Positions 26,881-36,285 of a stretch of 64,000 bases of DNA are shown here, one piece after another. The notes beneath the pieces were generated by a model that saw only the letters and a program-made list of their open reading frames with translations, did no database searches and was not told where the DNA came from. Within the stretch, counting starts at the first letter, position 1. Every line of letters starts with the position of its first letter. Position numbers and translations under genes: made by a program. This stretch comes from Halogranum gelatinilyticum (lineage in GTDB: Archaea > Halobacteriota > Halobacteria > Halobacteriales > Haloferacaceae): positions 372,001 through 436,000 of the forward strand of contig NZ_FNHL01000001.1 of assembly GCF_900103715.1 (NCBI RefSeq), given 5' to 3'.

Positions 26881-27591
26881 ATGGTAGAAACGGTCGCAGC
26901 GACCGCCGTCGGCCACGACGAACTCGCTGCACTGAAACTCGTCGCCCTCGACGGTGGGCTCGCCGGACCCGTCAAAGTCTCGTGTTCGAGCCTCGCAGAC
27001 CGCCTCGACGCCTCCAGTCAGACCGCTTCACGTCGCCTCCAGCGGCTGGACGAGGCGGGCTACGTCGAGCGCGACATCGTCAGCGACGGCCAGTGGGTCG
27101 ACATCACCGACGCTGGCGAGGCCGCCCTCCGCAAGGAGTACGCCGACTACCGGCGGGTCTTCGAGGAGGAGGCCTCCGTCACCCTGACCGGGACCGTCAC
27201 CGGCGGCATGGGCGAGGGTCGCCACTACATCTCGCTGCCGGGCTACATGGCGCAGTTCGAAGAGCGTCTCGGCTACGAACCGTTCGCGGGCACGCTCAAC
27301 GTCGATCTGACCGAGGAGAGCGTCCGCGCCCGTGCCGGGATGTCCTCGCTCGACGCCGTCCCCATCGACGGCTGGGAGGACGAGGAGCGCACCTTCGGTC
27401 CCGCCTCCTGCTACGAGGCGACCGTCGAGTACGACGGTGAGTCCTACGACACGGCCCACATCATCGTCCCCGAACGGACCCACCACGACGAGACCCAACT
27501 AGAGATCATCGCCCCGGACCGCCTGCGCGACGCGCTCGGTCTCGACGATGGCGACACCGTCTCCGTCCGCGTCGTGGAGGTCTCACAATGA
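26881..27591 (+). CDS. ribK: HTH-fused CTP-dependent riboflavin kinase (RbkR type)
   Basis: Makes FMN from riboflavin using CTP, an archaeal enzyme. In 236 residues, about 1-85 are a winged helix ([20 protein letters not shown], then [12 protein letters not shown]). About 95-236 are the DUF120 kinase domain ([37 protein letters not shown]). The HTH fusion is the form called RbkR, which represses or activates riboflavin genes. Its ATG lies about 24-31 bases from the TATA box, and the stop overlaps the ribB ATG (ATGA), so kinase and ribB are coupled. Confidence 0.92.
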   Translation: MVETVAATAVGHDELAALKLVALDGGLAGPVKVSCSSLADRLDASSQTASRRLQRLDEAGYVERDIVSDGQWVDITDAGEAALRKEYADYRRVFEEEASVTLTGTVTGGMGEGRHYISLPGYMAQFEERLGYEPFAGTLNVDLTEESVRARAGMSSLDAVPIDGWEDEERTFGPASCYEATVEYDGESYDTAHIIVPERTHHDETQLEIIAPDRLRDALGLDDGDTVSVRVVEVSQ

Positions 27592-28289
27592 GCGGCCGTG
27601 CTGGCGACCTCGCCGACGACGCCGTCGCCGACGACGCCGTCGACCGTGCAATCCGGGCGTTCCGCGACGGCCAGCCCGTCCTCGTCCACGACTTCGACGA
27701 CCGCGAGGGCGAGACGGACATCGTCTACCCCGCAGGTGCCGTGACGGCCGACGCCGTCGCCCGCCTCCGCAACGACGCGGGCGGTCTCGTCTGCGCCGCG
27801 CTCTCGCACGACGCCGCGGTCGCGATGGATCTGCCGTTCCTCGACGACACCATCGACCACCCCAGCGCGGGCAGCCATGAGTTGGGATACGACGACCGCT
27901 CGTCGTTTTCGTTACCTGTTAACCACCGCGACACCTTCACCGGCATCCCCGACGCGGACCGCGCGCTGACCATCACCGAACTCGCCTCTGCGGCGGAGGC
28001 CGCCCTCGCGGGCGACTACGGTCCCGAGGAGTTCGCCGCCGACTTCCGCGCACCCGGCCACGTCAACGTCCTCCGGGCGGCCCCCGGCCTGCTCGCGGAC
28101 CGACAGGGCCACACGGAACTCGGCCTCGCGCTGGCGGCCGAAGCCGGACTCCCGCCTGCCGTCGTCGTCTGCGAGATGCTCGACGACGAGACCGGCCACG
28201 CGCTGCCGAAGGCCGCCGCCCGCGACTACGCCACCCGCCACGGCTTCGTCTACGTCGACGGCGACCAGCTCGTCGAGCGGCTGCGTTAG
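27588..28289 (+). CDS. ribB: 3,4-dihydroxy-2-butanone 4-phosphate synthase
   Basis: Turns ribulose 5-phosphate into the four-carbon unit for the riboflavin ring, releasing formate. [15 protein letters not shown] near residue 35 is the metal and substrate loop, and [18 protein letters not shown] near 110 is the second active-site motif. [15 protein letters not shown] carries the conserved HV loop. The protein has 233 residues, near the usual single-domain length, with no GTP cyclohydrolase II fusion. It overlaps ribK by four bases and its stop overlaps the stop of the convergent epimerase gene. Confidence 0.92.
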   Translation: MSGRAGDLADDAVADDAVDRAIRAFRDGQPVLVHDFDDREGETDIVYPAGAVTADAVARLRNDAGGLVCAALSHDAAVAMDLPFLDDTIDHPSAGSHELGYDDRSSFSLPVNHRDTFTGIPDADRALTITELASAAEAALAGDYGPEEFAADFRAPGHVNVLRAAPGLLADRQGHTELGLALAAEAGLPPAVVVCEMLDDETGHALPKAAARDYATRHGFVYVDGDQLVERLR

Positions 28290-29182
28290 TCGCGCCAGCT
28301 CTTTTCGGGCGTCCAGCCGAGCAGTTCTCCCGCTTTCGTCGTGTCGACCAGACTCCCGTACTCGTCGAACCCCTCCGGTTCCACTCGAACGTCGGCCTCG
28401 GGATACTCTTCGGCGACCAACTCGTTCGTCGGGAGGTCCACGGTCGTGTCCGCCGCCGCCGCCCAGACCGTCTCGTGGCCGTCGAAGTCGGCCTCGACAC
28501 ACAGCCGAAAGAGCCGCGCGAGGTCGTCGAGATGGACGTACGCGAACAGCGTGTTGTGCGCCGAGTGGTGGAACGGTGCCTCTCGAATCGCGTCCAGCGA
28601 GCGGTCGCCGTCGACGAGGACCTCTTCGATCTGCTCGTCGTCCATCGCCATCGGGAACCGGACCGTCGCCACCGTCGTCGGCCCGTCGTTTCTCCTGCCC
28701 ACGCCGTCGGCGGTGACTTCCAGCACGCGCTTCCCGAGGGCGTAGGGGTCCCGCGGGTCGACGGGGTGGGTCTCGTCGACGGGGAGATAGTCGAGGCGCA
28801 CCTGGTCGGGGTCGAAGCCCGCACCGAGCGCGCTCATGCTGGAGGCGATGGCGACGCTGTCGATATCGAGATTCTCGCAGGCTTCGAGGACGTGGTAGGT
28901 GGTCATGACGTTGCTCTCGAAGGTGACGTGGCCCGGCGCGTCGTCAGGGCGGGGCCGCATCCCGAGATGGACGACGGCGTCGGCGGCACAGGCTGCGAGC
29001 GCGCCGTAGACCTCGCCCGCGTCGAGGAGGTCCGCCTGTTGGTAGGCGTCGGCGACGGCTTCGCTGCGGCGGCCGCGTGAGACGTTGACCGTGCGGTAGC
29101 CGTGTGCGTTCAGCTCGCGGATGACGCCGCGGCCGACCTGGCCGTTGCCGCCGGTGACGGCGACGGTGGCTGTTTGAGACAT
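28286..29182 (-). CDS. NAD-dependent epimerase/dehydratase (extended SDR)
   Basis: An extended short-chain dehydrogenase of 298 residues. VAVTGGNGQVGRGVIRE at about 7-23 is the GxxGxxG NAD-binding motif. YALGKRVLE (the YxxxK catalytic pair) is near the middle, preceded by SSMSALG. The substrate is not readable; homologues act on UDP-sugars or related compounds. I start at ATG 29182. The reading frame extends to 30259 but passes through the promoter region and the antisense of ilvE. It is divergent from ilvE, with 90 bases between the starts. Confidence 0.8.
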   Translation of the reverse strand: MSQTATVAVTGGNGQVGRGVIRELNAHGYRTVNVSRGRRSEAVADAYQQADLLDAGEVYGALAACAADAVVHLGMRPRPDDAPGHVTFESNVMTTYHVLEACENLDIDSVAIASSMSALGAGFDPDQVRLDYLPVDETHPVDPRDPYALGKRVLEVTADGVGRRNDGPTTVATVRFPMAMDDEQIEEVLVDGDRSLDAIREAPFHHSAHNTLFAYVHLDDLARLFRLCVEADFDGHETVWAAAADTTVDLPTNELVAEEYPEADVRVEPEGFDEYGSLVDTTKAGELLGWTPEKSWRD

Positions 29183-29240
29183 ACGTCCAGTCTTCTCCTG
29201 TCGTCTCAAAAAGGCGACCCTCGCCGCGCGATTCCTCATG

Positions 29241-29248
29241 AATTTATA
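29241..29248 (+). promoter_or_regulatory. ilvE TATA box
   Basis: aatttata at 29241-29248 lies 25-32 bases before ATG 29273. A leaderless ilvE transcript is predicted, which supports this ATG over upstream in-frame codons. Confidence 0.6.
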
Positions 29249-29272
29249 GCAGTGCCCGCCAATGGCCCGAAC

Positions 29273-30196
29273 ATGGGATTTGACGACATGGACGTCGACA
29301 CCATCTGGATGGACGGTGAGTTCGTGGACTGGGACGACGCGCAGATTCACGTCCTCACGCACGGCCTCCACTACGGGACCGGCGTCTTCGAGGGTGTCCG
29401 CTGTTACGACACCGAGAACGGCCCCGCCGTCTTCCGCTGGGAAGAACACCTCGAACGGCTCTACGACTCCACGCAGCCCTACGAGATGGAGATTCCCTTC
29501 TCCCGCGAGGAACTCACCGAGGCGACGATGGAACTCATCCGCCGACAGGATCTCGAATCCTGTTACATCCGCCCCATCGCCTTCTACGGCTACGACACGC
29601 TCGGCGTGAGTCCCGGCGACTGCCCGACGCAGGTCGCCATCGCCGCCTGGCCCTGGGGCACCTACCTCGGCGAGGACGCCCTGGAGAACGGCATCAAGGT
29701 CATGGTCTCCTCGTGGCGCAAGCACTCCTCCAGCCAGATTCCGACCAACGCCAAGACGACCGGTCTCTACGTGAACTCCATGCTCGCAGGCGAGGAAGCC
29801 CGCCGCAACGGCTACCGCGAGGCCATCGTCCTCAACAAGGAGGGCAACGTCGCCGAAGGTCCCGGCGAGAACATCTTCCTCGTCCGCGACGGCGAGATCT
29901 TCACGCCCGGATTGAGCGAAAGCATCCTCGACGGCATCACGCGCAACACGGTCATCGAACTGGCCGAAGAGCGCGGCTACGAGGTCCACGACAACGTCTC
30001 CATCAGCCGCGGCGAACTCAACACCGCCGACGAGCTGTTCTTCACCGGCAGCGCGGCGGAGGTCACGCCCATCCGGCAGGTCGACAACGTCGAAATCGGC
30101 GAACGCGGTCCCGTGACCGAGGAACTCCAGCAGGCGTTCTTCGACCTCGTCGAGCGCCGGACGGACGACCACGACGAGTGGTTCACGTACGTCTGA
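29273..30196 (+). CDS. ilvE: Branched-chain amino acid aminotransferase
   Basis: PLP enzyme that makes Val, Ile and Leu from their keto acids with glutamate as donor. The protein has 307 residues. GLHYGTGVFEGVRCYDT and EGPGENIFLVRDGEIFTPG are class IV aminotransferase signatures. Lys161 in NAKTTGLYVNSM is the Schiff-base lysine. The last residues DDHDEWFTYV are typical of haloarchaeal IlvE. Start ATG 29273 agrees with the TATA box. The gene stands alone. Confidence 0.9.
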   Translation: MGFDDMDVDTIWMDGEFVDWDDAQIHVLTHGLHYGTGVFEGVRCYDTENGPAVFRWEEHLERLYDSTQPYEMEIPFSREELTEATMELIRRQDLESCYIRPIAFYGYDTLGVSPGDCPTQVAIAAWPWGTYLGEDALENGIKVMVSSWRKHSSSQIPTNAKTTGLYVNSMLAGEEARRNGYREAIVLNKEGNVAEGPGENIFLVRDGEIFTPGLSESILDGITRNTVIELAEERGYEVHDNVSISRGELNTADELFFTGSAAEVTPIRQVDNVEIGERGPVTEELQQAFFDLVERRTDDHDEWFTYV

Positions 30197-30349
30197 GCGG
30201 CTGAAATCCTCGAATTGCGATTTTCGAGTTTCGATTCTTCGACTTTCTTGACTTCCCACCTTCTCGACTCGGCGAGCGTTGCGAACGCCCCGCTCACCGG
30301 TCGGCGGCGACGTGAAAACAGTCGGTAGACGGTCGCGCGGTCAGGTTGG

Positions 30350-30985
30350 TCAGTTCATCCGGCCGAGGTCTTCGATGCCCGTCTCCTCGGTGACGTCGAT
30401 GCTGACGCCCTCGTCGGTCTCGGCGAATCCGGCCGAGAGGATGCGGGTGAGTGCTTCCTCGACCTTCTCGTTGGTCTCCTCGATGCGGTGGGGTTCGACC
30501 TCCATCACGAAGCCGGTCGTGATGTTGGGGGCAGTGGGCATGAAGAGGACCTCACGGCCGTCCGAGGTCTTCTTCCCCGTCTTGAACGCGGTCATCCGGA
30601 TGCCGTTCCAGACTTCGAGCCGGACGGGCTTCTGGAGGTCTTCGGTGCCGCTGAGTGCCGTCTCGACGGCGAGTTTCGAGGCGTTGTAGACGACGCGGAC
30701 GACCGGGACGCGGTTGATGACGCCGTCGATGACACCCTCTCCGAGGCGGCCGATGGTCGTCCGCATCAGGTAGCCCACGCCCAGCGTCAGCATCGCGAAG
30801 ACGACGAGGACGACGAGGACCCGAAACGGGTTGGCGTATCCCGCGGGAATCGCAGGCGGAACGCCGAAGTCCATGCCGGGGAGGTCCAGTATCCGCTGGT
30901 AGAGCCAACTGACGACGGCCGCGAGGACGATGAGGGGGACGAGAACCACGAGACCGCTCGCGACGTCGCGTTTCCACGTAGACAT
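30350..30985 (-). CDS. DUF502 family membrane protein
   Basis: A 211-residue protein with two N-terminal transmembrane helices (GLVVLVPLIVLAAVVSWLY and LVVLVVFAMLTLGVGYLM). A soluble domain follows, with NRVPVVRVVYNASKLAVETA and LFMPTAPNITTGFVMEVEPH, both conserved in DUF502. The family occurs in bacteria and archaea. No function is established. It has its own start at ATG 30985 and is not in an obvious operon. Confidence 0.85.
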   Translation of the reverse strand: MSTWKRDVASGLVVLVPLIVLAAVVSWLYQRILDLPGMDFGVPPAIPAGYANPFRVLVVLVVFAMLTLGVGYLMRTTIGRLGEGVIDGVINRVPVVRVVYNASKLAVETALSGTEDLQKPVRLEVWNGIRMTAFKTGKKTSDGREVLFMPTAPNITTGFVMEVEPHRIEETNEKVEEALTRILSAGFAETDEGVSIDVTEETGIEDLGRMN

Positions 30986-31102
30986 TCGTTGTCGGGTATC
31001 TAGAGGCCGTCCTTATCAGCGCTTCTAACTCGGGACCGTTTGTGAGGGCGTACTGTCTCTCGAATAAAACAGACTGCCTCGGCGACGTGTCGGCCGCCCG
31101 CG

Positions 31103-31942
31103 TTAGACGCCGACGACCGCGCGGAGCGCGAACAGCGCGTTCTCCTTGCGTTCGCGGACGCGACGGTAGAAGTACGAGAACCACTTGCCGCCGTAGGGGG
31201 CGTACTGCCACACTTCGTAGCCCTGTTCGACTAACTCCCGTTGGGCGTCCTCGCGGACGCCCATCAGCATCTGAACCTCGAAGTCCGTCCCGTACTCCTC
31301 GTGGAGGTCGGTAGCGTATTCGATCATCTTCGGGTCGTGGCTGCCGACCGCGATGCCGCCCTCGAAGTTCGCGAACATGAACTCCAGATACTCGCGGTAG
31401 GCCTCGTTGACCTTCGACTTCTGCTTGTAGGCGACCTCCTTCGGCTCGTCGTACGCGCCCTTGACCAGCCGTATCTTCCCCGGGACGTCGGCGAGTCGTT
31501 CGAGGTCCGCCTTCGTCCGTTTGAGGTTCGCCTGCACGCAGAGACCGACGCCGCCCTCGAACTCCCGAGCCAACTCCTCGAAGGCGTCGAGCGTCACGTC
31601 CGTGGTCGTGTAGTCCTCCATGTCACACCAGACGAAGACCCCGTGGCGGTCGCCCGCCTCGACGATGGCGCGGAAGTTCTCCTCGAACACGCGGTCGCCA
31701 GCGTCGAGACCGATCTGGGAGGGCTTGACCGAGATGCAGGCGTCGAGGTCCGTGCTCCCGATGTCGCGGACGAGATCGACGTAGGCCGCCGTGTCGCCGT
31801 CGGCCTCGGCGCGGTTGTCGTAGTGCTCGCCGAGCAGGTTGAGGATGACCTTCACGCCCGACTCGTTCGTCTCGCGGACGTGCTCGAACGCCGAGGCTGG
31901 CGTCTCGCCCGCGACGAATCGGCTGGCGATTGGGGGAATCAT
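31103..31942 (-). CDS. Proline dehydrogenase (monofunctional)
   Basis: FAD enzyme oxidising proline to pyrroline-5-carboxylate. The 279-residue protein is a single TIM-barrel domain without the PutA aldehyde dehydrogenase half. [54 protein letters not shown] and [20 protein letters not shown] are the conserved strands and FAD/substrate residues, the last being the family's C-terminal signature. The partner P5C dehydrogenase is not in the window. A TATA box (minus strand tttaaata, plus 31964-31971) lies 22-29 bases before ATG 31942, giving a leaderless transcript. Confidence 0.9.
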   Translation of the reverse strand: MIPPIASRFVAGETPASAFEHVRETNESGVKVILNLLGEHYDNRAEADGDTAAYVDLVRDIGSTDLDACISVKPSQIGLDAGDRVFEENFRAIVEAGDRHGVFVWCDMEDYTTTDVTLDAFEELAREFEGGVGLCVQANLKRTKADLERLADVPGKIRLVKGAYDEPKEVAYKQKSKVNEAYREYLEFMFANFEGGIAVGSHDPKMIEYATDLHEEYGTDFEVQMLMGVREDAQRELVEQGYEVWQYAPYGGKWFSYFYRRVRERKENALFALRAVVGV

Positions 31943-32049
31943 GTGGCAATCCTTGCGGTCGTTTATTTAAATCCGTTCCCGTTCGTCGTCCGGCGTCGCC
32001 GTCGGCCGAAACGCCGAGGCTTATAACCTCCGCCCGACACGTCTCGCGT

Positions 32050-32592
32050 ATGTTGCGCTCACTCGTCCTCAAGGCGTTCTGGACGATGCTCCCGGCCTAC
32101 GTCCCGAACAACGTCGCGGTGCTCGCTGGCGGCGGCGAACCCATCGACGGCGGCCGTACGTGGAACGGCCGACGGCTCCTCGGCGACGGCAAGACCTGGC
32201 GCGGGACCGCCGTGGGGACGCTCGCTGGCGTCCTCCTAGCACTCGTCCTCGACCTGCTCCGCGGCCCGCTGGAGAAACGACTCGGCGTGTCGCTCCCCGC
32301 GTTCTCGCTCAAGTCCGCGTTCGCCCTGTCGTTCGGCGCGATGCTCGGCGACATCGGTGCCTCGTTCCTCAAACGTCGCAGCGGCCGCGAGCGCGGGGCG
32401 GCGTTCCCCGGTCTCGACCAACTGGACTTCGTCGCCGGCTCGCTCGGCCTGACGGCCGCGCTCGCCCCGGCGTGGTTCCGCGCGGCGTTCAAACTGCCCG
32501 TGCTCGTGGTCGTCGTCGTGATGACGCCCGTGTTGCACGTCGTGACGAACGTCATCGCGTACGTGCTCGGATTGAAGGACGAACCCTGGTAG
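32050..32592 (+). CDS. carS: CDP-archaeol synthase
   Basis: Membrane enzyme that activates digeranylgeranylglyceryl phosphate with CTP during archaeal phospholipid synthesis. The 180-residue protein has about five hydrophobic segments. [29 protein letters not shown] and [20 protein letters not shown], followed by LDQLDFV, are CarS signatures. I use ATG 32050 because cttataac (32020-32027) lies 23-30 bases upstream and the family begins here. An in-frame codon at 31930 would place the start inside the divergent proline dehydrogenase promoter. Confidence 0.9.
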   Translation: MLRSLVLKAFWTMLPAYVPNNVAVLAGGGEPIDGGRTWNGRRLLGDGKTWRGTAVGTLAGVLLALVLDLLRGPLEKRLGVSLPAFSLKSAFALSFGAMLGDIGASFLKRRSGRERGAAFPGLDQLDFVAGSLGLTAALAPAWFRAAFKLPVLVVVVVMTPVLHVVTNVIAYVLGLKDEPW

Positions 32593-32720
32593 AGCCGTCC
32601 TCGCAGTCCATTTCTACGGGTCCACACCGTTCTCCGTGGCGACGGCGTCTCGCTGGCGTGTGACTTCGGTTCGGTGTCCCGCTAGAAGGCTTATCACTCC
32701 TCGGTCGGAACCGCCCGGAC

Positions 32721-32981
32721 GTGTCCTCCGATACTCACTACCGCCCTCTCCGGTATCCTCTCGGAGTCGTCGGACTCGTCGCCGTCGGCTTCCTCCTACG
32801 AGCGGCACTGCGGCCGATATTCGAGCGCGTGACCGCCGGGTCGGCCACGTGGCTACCGATGTTCGGGACGGTCGCACAGACCGTCGTGGTCTATAGTCGG
32901 GTCGTCACCCTGTTTGCGGCCGTCCTCGTCCCCGTCGCGGCGTTCTGGCTCGGGATGCAGTACGGACAGCACTCCGGGTGA
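32721..32981 (+). CDS. Small two-helix membrane protein (86 aa)
   Basis: Starts at GTG 32721, 25-31 bases after a TATA-like cttatca (32690-32696), which supports both the start and a leaderless transcript. The two helices are LGVVGLVAVGFLLRAAL and VVTLFAAVLVPVAAFWLGM. I do not recognise a family. It lies between carS and pyrE on the same strand, and its own promoter suggests it is not part of a carS operon. Confidence 0.5.
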   Translation: MSSDTHYRPLRYPLGVVGLVAVGFLLRAALRPIFERVTAGSATWLPMFGTVAQTVVVYSRVVTLFAAVLVPVAAFWLGMQYGQHSG

Positions 32982-33098
32982 CTCCGGCCGTCGTCCGGGT
33001 CCCACGGCGACGCGAGAGCGGCTTGAAGTCGCACGTCGACGGCGGCCGCGAATCGCCAATCGCCCCGTTTATCACCCTCGCCCGTCCCACCACCAGTA

Positions 33099-33620
33099 AT
33101 GGCGAACCAGGAACTCATTCGGGCACTGCGCGACGCCGACGCCGTCCAGTTCGGCGAGTTCGAACTGTCCCACGGCGGTACGAGCGAATACTACGTCGAC
33201 AAGTATCTCTTCGAGACCGACCCCCACTGTCTCGAACTCATCGCGGAGGCCTTCGCCGAGCGCGTCGGCGACACCAAACTCGCGGGCGTCGCCCTCGGTG
33301 CGGTCCCGATCGTGGCCGTCACGTCGGTCGAGACGGGCAATCCCTACGTCATCGCCCGGAAGAAGGCAAAGGAGTACGGCACGGCCAAACGCATCGAAGG
33401 CCGACTCGACGAGGGTGAGGAGGTCGTCATCCTCGAAGACATCGCGACGACCGGCCAGAGTGCCGTCGACGCCGCCGAAGCCCTGCGCGAGGCGGGTGCG
33501 GAGGTCAACCGCGTCATCGTCGTCGTCGACCGCCAGGAGGGTGCCGCCGAGCATCTCGCCGACCACGACCTGGAACTCGACTCGCTGCTCACGGCCTCGG
33601 ACCTGCTCGCGGACCAGTAG
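33099..33620 (+). CDS. pyrE: Orotate phosphoribosyltransferase
   Basis: Adds the ribose-phosphate of PRPP to orotate in UMP synthesis. The 173-residue protein has [20 protein letters not shown], the OPRTase N-terminal loop. [19 protein letters not shown] is the flexible catalytic loop, and [14 protein letters not shown] is the PRPP-binding motif. A TATA-like cgtttatca at 33066-33074 lies 25-33 bases before ATG 33099. It is followed by another PRTase-fold gene, but the gap of 175 bases makes a shared operon unlikely. Confidence 0.88.
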   Translation: MANQELIRALRDADAVQFGEFELSHGGTSEYYVDKYLFETDPHCLELIAEAFAERVGDTKLAGVALGAVPIVAVTSVETGNPYVIARKKAKEYGTAKRIEGRLDEGEEVVILEDIATTGQSAVDAAEALREAGAEVNRVIVVVDRQEGAAEHLADHDLELDSLLTASDLLADQ

Positions 33621-33723
33621 CCTCTCTCCGTCCCTGTTTTCGCCACTTCAGAGGGCTGACTCTCGGCTCTGCCGACGGTCCGAGCCGTTCGTTTCGGCCC
33701 CCGAACCGTGCCTTCCGGTGTCA

Positions 33724-33733
33724 CACAACTGTG
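33724..33733. promoter_or_regulatory. Candidate operator CACAACTGTG upstream of PRTase regulator
   Basis: cacaactgtg at 33724-33733 lies 63 bases from its end to ATG 33796. The related palindrome cacatatgtg lies a similar distance before the permease gene (34637-34646). The pattern CACA-2-TGTG may be a shared site for the regulator encoded here. This is inference from two hits. Confidence 0.35.
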
Positions 33734-33795
33734 CGTATCTCTTCGACCTCTGGATATCGAAGTGTTCATACTTGTGCAAACGCGATGTCCACGGT

Positions 33796-34509
33796 ATGAA
33801 CAGAGCAGAGAAGGCCGCCCTCCAGTTGCAGGCGGTCGCCGTCTTGCGGATGCTCAAAGAGACCCGGACCTACGACGAGCTCTCGGAGGTGACGGGCCTG
33901 CCTGCGGGCGACCTCAACCGCTACGTCAACGGCCACGTCCTCCCCGGTACCGACCGCGCCCGCGAGGTCGTGGAGGGGATCGGCCGCGACGCGCTCTCGA
34001 CGGAGCTCGAAGCCCGTGTCGAGTTCGACGACGAGGGCTACGTCGACAACTCCGGCGTCGTCTTCGACCAGTCCTTCCTCGACCTCGTCGCGCCTATCGC
34101 AGCCAACGCCTTCGGCTTCGAACGGCCCGACGTGGTGCTGACGGCCGCGACCGACGGCATCACGCTCGGCGCGGCGATGGCGAGCTACTTCGACGCCCGC
34201 CTCGCCTACGCCAAGAAGTCCAAGGAGACCGCCGTCGAGGAGTTCATCGAGTCCCGCCAGCGGCTGGCCTCCGGCATCGAGTTGACCTACTATCTCCCCG
34301 CGAGCGCGCTTTCGTCGGGCCAGCGCGTCCTCGTCGTCGACGACCTCATCCGGTCGGGCGAGACCCAGGAACTCCTGCTCGACATCGCCTTGCAGGCCGA
34401 CACCGAGGTCGCTGGCGTCTTCGCGCTCATCGCTGTCGGCGACGAAGGCACGGGTCGCGCCAAGGAGATCACCGACGCGCCGGTCGGCGCGCTGACGACG
34501 TTCGAGTAA
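33796..34509 (+). CDS. HTH-fused phosphoribosyltransferase-like regulator (probable purine control)
   Basis: A 237-residue protein. The first 60 residues hold a helix-turn-helix (LKETRTYDELSEVTGLPAGD then LNRYVNGHVLP). The rest is a type I PRTase fold with AYAKKSKETAVEEF and the PRPP motif VLVVDDLIRSGETQ at 178-191. Such fusions resemble the PurR and GfcR types of regulator in which the PRTase domain senses PRPP or a base. The neighbour is an NCS2 permease of the purine type, so purine uptake control or salvage is the best guess. It is not the GfcR sugar regulator by its N-terminus. ATG 33796 is chosen because the upstream frame is Ser/Arg-rich. Confidence 0.7.
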   Translation: MNRAEKAALQLQAVAVLRMLKETRTYDELSEVTGLPAGDLNRYVNGHVLPGTDRAREVVEGIGRDALSTELEARVEFDDEGYVDNSGVVFDQSFLDLVAPIAANAFGFERPDVVLTAATDGITLGAAMASYFDARLAYAKKSKETAVEEFIESRQRLASGIELTYYLPASALSSGQRVLVVDDLIRSGETQELLLDIALQADTEVAGVFALIAVGDEGTGRAKEITDAPVGALTTFE

Positions 34510-34583
34510 CTCGGTCCGGCGTCGTCGACCGGCGCGCCAGCGTCCATGACCCGTTTCTTTCTCCCGATTGTCGACGATTATAC

Positions 34584-34646
34584 ACACGCTCGTGTAGCAA
34601 TTAGTTTGTAGAGCGCGTTATCTCGGAGTAATTATCCACATATGTG
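34584..34646 (+). promoter_or_regulatory. Permease upstream region with two palindromes
   Basis: acacg-ct-cgtgt (34584-34595) and cacatatgtg (34637-34646) are both inverted repeats of the ACA-TGT type, and tgtgcgta follows at 34651-34658. The same tgtgcgta occurs at 33730-33737, overlapping the upstream element of the regulator gene. An AT-rich stretch with ttcttaag (34672-34679) is the likely TATA region for the permease. Confidence 0.4.
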
Positions 34647-34703
34647 TATATGTGCGTACTGGAGATGGCAATTCTTAAGTCGATAATCACAGGTATGCCC
34701 ATC

Positions 34704-36098
34704 ATGGGCCTTACAGAGTATTTCGACCTCGACGCGCACAACACGACCGTGCGGACCGAGGTACTCGCAGGTATCACCACGTTCCTGACGATGAGTTACA
34801 TCGTCGTCGTCAACCCGTCTATCCTGGCGGGCATTCCGGACGCGAAACCGGGGATCATCATCGACGGCTACTCACCGGCACAGGTCCGGTCGATGCTCGC
34901 CGTCGTCACCATCCTCGCCGCCGCGGTGGCGACGACCATCATGGCATTCTACGCCAACCGGCCGTTCGCGCAAGCACCCGGTCTCGGCCTGAACGCCTTC
35001 TTCGCGTTCACCGTCGTCGGCGCGCTCGGCATCCCGTGGCAGACGGCACTCGCCGCCGTCGTCGTGGAGGGAATCATCTTCATCGCGCTCACCGCCGTCG
35101 GGGCGCGTGAGTATATCATCAAGCTGTTCCCGAAACCCGTCAAGTTCGCCGTCGGGACCGGTATCGGCCTGTTCTTGACGATCATCGGGCTGCAGGCGAT
35201 GGGCATCGTCGTCGACGACGGTGCGACGCTCGTCACGATGGGCCAGGTCGCCTCGAACCCCGTCGCCATCCTCTCGGTCTTCGGTCTCTTCCTCACCTTC
35301 GCGCTCTACGCCCGCGGTGTCAAAGGCTCGATCATCCTCGGCATCGCGCTCACGACGGTCATCGGCTGGGCCGTCACGCAGTTCGGTCTCGTCTCCCCCG
35401 ACGCCGGTCTCGTCGCCGGTGGGCCGGGCGCGACCTACGACATCTCGCCGCTCGCGGGCGCGTTCCTCTCCGGGCTCGGCAACATCGAGGGCTTCGCCTT
35501 CGCGCTCGTCGTCTTCACGTTCTTCTTCGTCGACTTCTTCGACACCGCGGGCACGCTCGTCGGTGTCGGCCAGGCCGGTAACTTCCTCGACGAGGACGGC
35601 AACCTGCCGGACGTCGACAAGCCGCTGATGGCCGACGCCGTCGGCACCACGGTCGGCGGAATGCTCGGCACCTCGACGGTCACGACCTACATCGAGTCGG
35701 CGACGGGTGTCGAAGAGGGCGGCCGGACGGGCCTGACGGCGCTCGTCGTCGCCGTGCTCTTCCTCGCCTCGCTCGCGCTCGTCCCGCTCGCGGCGGCGAT
35801 TCCGCTCTACGCGTCGCACATCGCGCTGGTCGTCATCGGCGTCGTCATGCTCAGCAACGTCGTCGACATCGACTGGAACGACATCACCCACACCGTCCCG
35901 GCCGGGATGACCATCCTCGTCATGCCGTTCACCTACTCCATCGCCTACGGTATCGCCGCGGGTATCATCTCCTACCCGCTCGTGAAGATCGCCGCTGGCG
36001 AGTTCGACGACGTCCGCCCGGGCCACCTCGTCCTCGCCGGTGCCTTCGTCGTCTACTTCTTCGTCCGGACGAGCGGCGTCCTCTCCAGCGCGGTCTGA
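34704..36098 (+). CDS. NCS2 permease, AzgA type (adenine/guanine/hypoxanthine)
   Basis: A polytopic purine-base:proton symporter of 464 residues with about 12-13 hydrophobic segments. QAPGLGLNAFFAFTVV, FVDFFDTAGTLVGVGQAGNF and GTSTVTTYIESATGVEEGGR are the AzgA-type signatures; the last contains the substrate-binding helix residues. I start at ATG 34704 (MGLTEYFDLDAHNTTVRTEV). ATG 34695 is in frame three codons upstream and close to where the TATA box predicts the transcript start, so the true start may be there. It sits next to the PRTase-like regulator, with which it shares upstream motifs. Confidence 0.85.
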   Translation: MGLTEYFDLDAHNTTVRTEVLAGITTFLTMSYIVVVNPSILAGIPDAKPGIIIDGYSPAQVRSMLAVVTILAAAVATTIMAFYANRPFAQAPGLGLNAFFAFTVVGALGIPWQTALAAVVVEGIIFIALTAVGAREYIIKLFPKPVKFAVGTGIGLFLTIIGLQAMGIVVDDGATLVTMGQVASNPVAILSVFGLFLTFALYARGVKGSIILGIALTTVIGWAVTQFGLVSPDAGLVAGGPGATYDISPLAGAFLSGLGNIEGFAFALVVFTFFFVDFFDTAGTLVGVGQAGNFLDEDGNLPDVDKPLMADAVGTTVGGMLGTSTVTTYIESATGVEEGGRTGLTALVVAVLFLASLALVPLAAAIPLYASHIALVVIGVVMLSNVVDIDWNDITHTVPAGMTILVMPFTYSIAYGIAAGIISYPLVKIAAGEFDDVRPGHLVLAGAFVVYFFVRTSGVLSSAV

Positions 36099-36158
36099 GA
36101 CGACGCGGTCGCTGTTTCTTTGCCATCGCTGGCATTCGTTTCCACCTCGGCTTCGCGC

Positions 36159-36240
36159 GTGGCGTGGCAGGCACAACACTCCCACGCCTGACGCGGTTCG
36201 CGCGATGAAACGCGCGACGGTCGTGTGGCGTGGCAGGCAC
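36159..36240. repeat. 16-bp direct repeats flanking a 50-bp hairpin element
   Basis: gtggcgtggcaggcac occurs at 36159-36174 and at 36225-36240, exactly 66 bases apart. Between them is a 50-base piece containing the hairpin cgcgcg-atgaaa-cgcgcg (about 36199-36216). A short element bracketed by direct repeats looks like a small mobile or dispersed repeat, or a local duplication. The loop atgaaa resembles the ataaaa loop of the hairpin at 3957-3989. Confidence 0.6.
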
Positions 36241-36285
36241 ACACCACCACCGCGTTCTTAAGTCACGACTCCCAACGGGAGAGTG

